Assembly (NCBI RefSeq): GCF_013404075.1
Contig: NZ_JACBJQ010000022.1
Location: forward strand, 1 to 64,000
Direction of reading: 5' to 3'
DNA from: Mycolicibacterium vinylchloridicum
Lineage (GTDB): Bacteria; Actinomycetota; Actinomycetes; Mycobacteriales; Mycobacteriaceae
Length of the DNA: 64,000 nucleotides
Shown: in pieces, positions 61,683 to 64,000 of the stretch
Position numbering within the stretch: the stretch's first letter is position 1
Layout of the letters: every line of letters begins with the position of its first letter
Position numbers and translations under genes: made by a program
Notes under the pieces: model-generated
The model's input: the letters and a program-made list of their open reading frames with translations, nothing else
Databases searched by the model: none
Told to the model about the DNA's origin: nothing

Positions 61683-62920
61683 GTGTACCTTTCGATCTGC
61701 TTGGTCAGCCACGCGGTCTCCCAGAAGTTGACGCTGCCCGCCAGCAGGTGTTCGTGGGCGGCCTTGAGCACTGCCCGCGCGTCCGCGTGCTCCGGGGTGG
61801 TCTGGGTGACGAGCTCGGCGAGGTGGATGGCCTCCAGCGGGCGGCCGTCGCTCAGATGCGCACGGGCGCGCTCGGTCAGCGCGTCGGCGCCGGCCAGTTC
61901 CACGAGGTCGGCGCTGACGGCCTCCGGCCCTACCGGGTACAGCTCGGTGGTCGACCTGTGGTGAAACCAGCCGGAGTAGTTCTCCCAGATCGCGCGGACG
62001 TCCCAGGCGAGCTTGCCGTACCCCTGGCCGACCTCGAGATGGTCGGGCAGGGTGATCTCGCGCATCAGGGTGCGAACGTCCTTGCCCGCGTTCATGCCTG
62101 CGACGGTCTGGTCGTGCAGGTACCGGACGGCATCGCGCAGCCTGGTCAGCTCGGCGTCGATCAGGTCCGCCCCGCGAATCGGGTCGAAGTGCCCGGTGAG
62201 CAGCACCTCGGGTTGCAGGGTGCGGACCCGTTCGATGGTGTCGATGACGGTCAGCGCATCGCGGTAGCGATCGCCGCGAACCGTGACCAGGTTCGGAATG
62301 TGGCCGAAGACCGGCCCGAACGTATTGCTGCACAGGCAGACTCGTTCGTCGGGCAGCCAGATCACCATCGAGTCGGTGGTTTCCCCACCCGGGGTGGCGA
62401 TCAGTTCGAAGCGGCGGTCGCCGACCGTCAGCGACAATCGGTCTTCGACGACGATGTCGGCGGTGGCGCTGCTCTGCGCGGGGAGTTTCTTGCCGAAGCG
62501 CTGCTGGATGTGCGCGATGCCGTCAGCCAGTCGGCCGGAGAAGGCGAAGGCGCTGCGGCTGGCGCGGTAAGGCAGTAGCCGCTCGTTGTCGTCGCGCCAG
62601 TACTCCCAATGGGCTTGCGCCACAACCTTGGTATCCGCATCGCGCAGGGTGTCCAGGCCGCCGACGTGATCGTAGTGGCCCTGGGTGATGAAGATGTAGC
62701 GCACCGGCGAGGAGTCGACGGCGTCGAAGACGGCCCGGTGCACGGGCCCTTCGAATCCCATGCCGGTGTTGACGACGACGCGGCCGTCCGACGTCGTCAC
62801 CAGGTAGGAATTGGTCAGACCCGGTGAGCACCAGATACCCGGCGCGACGTGTTCGGCCTGTTCGGCCGAGGCCGGTGCCATCGCGTCGGCGCCGGGGCGG
62901 CTGCGGTAGATGGGTTGCAC
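61679..62920 (-). CDS. Metallo-beta-lactamase-fold hydrolase, alkylsulfatase-like
   Basis: 413 residues. Metal motif THxHxDH reads TQGHYDHVGG: the first zinc His is Gln, while the other His, the Asp and the last His remain. TPGGETTDSM and LTGHFDP provide further candidate ligands. The C-terminal half (GQGYGKLAWDVRAIWENYSGWFHH, ERARAHLSDGRPLEAIHLAELV) matches the alkyl-sulfatase dimerisation domain; the SCP2-like third domain is absent. Likely cleaves a sulfate or lipid ester. The neighbour is a sulfotransferase, a suggestive pairing. Confidence 0.85.
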   Translation of the reverse strand: MQPIYRSRPGADAMAPASAEQAEHVAPGIWCSPGLTNSYLVTTSDGRVVVNTGMGFEGPVHRAVFDAVDSSPVRYIFITQGHYDHVGGLDTLRDADTKVVAQAHWEYWRDDNERLLPYRASRSAFAFSGRLADGIAHIQQRFGKKLPAQSSATADIVVEDRLSLTVGDRRFELIATPGGETTDSMVIWLPDERVCLCSNTFGPVFGHIPNLVTVRGDRYRDALTVIDTIERVRTLQPEVLLTGHFDPIRGADLIDAELTRLRDAVRYLHDQTVAGMNAGKDVRTLMREITLPDHLEVGQGYGKLAWDVRAIWENYSGWFHHRSTTELYPVGPEAVSADLVELAGADALTERARAHLSDGRPLEAIHLAELVTQTTPEHADARAVLKAAHEHLLAGSVNFWETAWLTKQIERYT

Positions 62921-62928
62921 GGCGACCT

Positions 62929-64000
62929 CTAGATCTCGGGGCGGACGTCGAAACGGTCGAAGTAGAAGGCGAACCGAGAGCGCAACTCCTGCGGTTCGAC
63001 ACCGAAGTGACCTCTCAGGTCATACGGGATCCGGCCCTTGGCGCCGCGGCGGTTGCTGTCGATGTATTCCTGAAATCGCTTGGCCACCTTGGGGGTAATG
63101 TCGACACCCGCGCGCTGATAGAGGTCCGAAAGCACCGGCATCTCGTTGCCGTTCAAGTGATGGAACCCGATGTCGACACTGCGCTCGGCAGGCACGAGCC
63201 CGCGGTCGCGTACACAGGCACTCAGCAGACGGTGGATCCGGTCACTCCAGTAGCCGACCAGCCAGTCCGGGTCGATGCTGTTGCGGCGCAAGCGATCCGA
63301 GTACGCCATCATCGTGATCGCCGACTGGATGACCGCGACGGGATCGCGATGGGTGAACGCGACGGTGGCGTCGGGGAACGTCGTCATCAGCGGGCCGAGC
63401 TGTTCGGCATGCTGCGGCGACTTCAGCACCCAGGTCCGCGGGCCGCGCAGGAACGTCAGCGCCTGCAGGACCCTCTTGAGGTAGGCGTAGTGGCGGGTGT
63501 GGTCCAGGCCGAGGTAGTAGTCCCGCCACCCCGGCACCCGGGCATGCCACTCGAGGACGTAACCGGCCATGTCGAGATCGAGCAGCTCCACCTCTTCCTC
63601 GATGGCCTCCGGGAAGCGGTCGTGCATCGCGGCCACATACGGCGTGCTGGCCATCAGCGCCTCGTGCTCGGCCTTGACCCGCGCGTAGCGGGGGTCGACG
63701 CCGAACACGTCAGGCCCCTGCCCGGGCGCGGGAATCGGATCCTCGCTCTCCCAGTAGGGCAGGGCCCGGCGGCGCGGGTCCTGCGCGATCAGGTTCACCA
63801 GGTGTGTGGTGCCCGAGCGTGGCATGCCGACCACGATCAGCGGCCGCTCGATCGGGATCGCCTCGATCTCGGGGTAGCGCTTGAGCAGATCGGTCAGCGA
63901 CAGCCGGGTACGCAGTTTGCGAACCACTCTGGCGCGCAGGGTGCTTCGGCTGAGCTGGCGCAGGCCGGTGTCGGACTCGATGGCCGCGACGTGCGCCGCG
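62929..64000 (-). CDS. PAPS-dependent sulfotransferase family protein, 5' end outside window
   Basis: The frame is open to the window edge, with 356 codons visible and the N-terminus missing. 5'-phosphosulfate loop IVVGMPRSGTTHLVNLIA, 3'-phosphate region AFTHRDPVAVIQSAI and WVLKSPQHAEQLGPLM. These belong to the Sulfotransfer_3-like group common in mycobacteria (Stf-type). It would transfer sulfate from PAPS to a lipid or sugar. Stops 8 bases before the metallo-hydrolase start, so they are co-transcribed. Confidence 0.88.
   Translation of the reverse strand, partial: AAHVAAIESDTGLRQLSRSTLRARVVRKLRTRLSLTDLLKRYPEIEAIPIERPLIVVGMPRSGTTHLVNLIAQDPRRRALPYWESEDPIPAPGQGPDVFGVDPRYARVKAEHEALMASTPYVAAMHDRFPEAIEEEVELLDLDMAGYVLEWHARVPGWRDYYLGLDHTRHYAYLKRVLQALTFLRGPRTWVLKSPQHAEQLGPLMTTFPDATVAFTHRDPVAVIQSAITMMAYSDRLRRNSIDPDWLVGYWSDRIHRLLSACVRDRGLVPAERSVDIGFHHLNGNEMPVLSDLYQRAGVDITPKVAKRFQEYIDSNRRGAKGRIPYDLRGHFGVEPQELRSRFAFYFDRFDVRPEI

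Overview
The window is a GC-rich chromosomal segment from a mycobacterium, most likely a non-tuberculous, Mycolicibacterium-type species. It contains qcrCAB/ctaE, ripC, pimB, fadD15, mptA, lppM, pknL, mraZ and the division and cell-wall (dcw) cluster through wag31. Their order matches the M. tuberculosis Rv2198c to Rv2144c block as I remember it, read in the opposite orientation. No database was searched: ortholog names rest on recognised protein sequence and gene order. I see no rRNA, tRNA, CRISPR array, insertion sequence or phage gene.

Layout. 1-1049: end of an MmpS3-type gene and a coupled membrane protein, closed by a bidirectional terminator. 1107-5399 (minus): cytochrome c oxidase subunit III and the three cytochrome bc1 subunits, an operon of the bcc:aa3 respiratory supercomplex. 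5512-14617: trpD, a DEDDh/GIY-YIG nuclease, a 73-residue Cys-rich protein, the peptidoglycan hydrolase RipC, an HExxH protein, the mannosyltransferase PimB, then a cutinase, membrane acyltransferase and SDR. 14621-23987: fadD15, two SRPBCC proteins, an ArsA-like ATPase, a glycerolipid acyltransferase, an alpha-1,2-mannosyltransferase, a membrane protein, an exoribonuclease and aroG. 23943-29620: a flavoprotein hydroxylase behind a clear operator/promoter, pknL and its likely substrate, and a beta-propeller exported protein. 29693-33735 (minus): GNAT, lppM, idsA2-like and mptA, a lipoglycan-related run.

33974-55637 (plus) is the dcw region: mraZ with a four-copy MraZ-box array, rsmH, ftsL, pbpB, murE, murF, mraY, murD, ftsW, murG, murC, ftsQ, ftsZ, then pgeF-, yggS-, sepF-, yggT- and wag31-type genes. 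Most junctions overlap by 1-4 bases, so lipid II synthesis, septal synthesis and polar growth genes are translationally linked. 55700-64000 holds a fused SRPBCC/epimerase protein and a minus-strand run: sulfotransferase, alkylsulfatase-like metallo-hydrolase, SDR, GATase1, a serine-hydrolase-like lipoprotein lacking its nucleophile, and a pyruvate-kinase-like protein with a novel N-terminus.

Points most worth following up: the tandem palindromes in the hydroxylase promoter; the idsA2-like gene with no ATG/GTG/TTG start; the pyruvate-kinase-like protein; the catalytically degenerate lipoprotein; the sulfotransferase/metallo-hydrolase cluster; and a 13-codon ORF with an ideal Shine-Dalgarno upstream of wag31. 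I found no clearly new defence or mobile system; the window is mainly core mycobacterial chromosome with accessory insertions.
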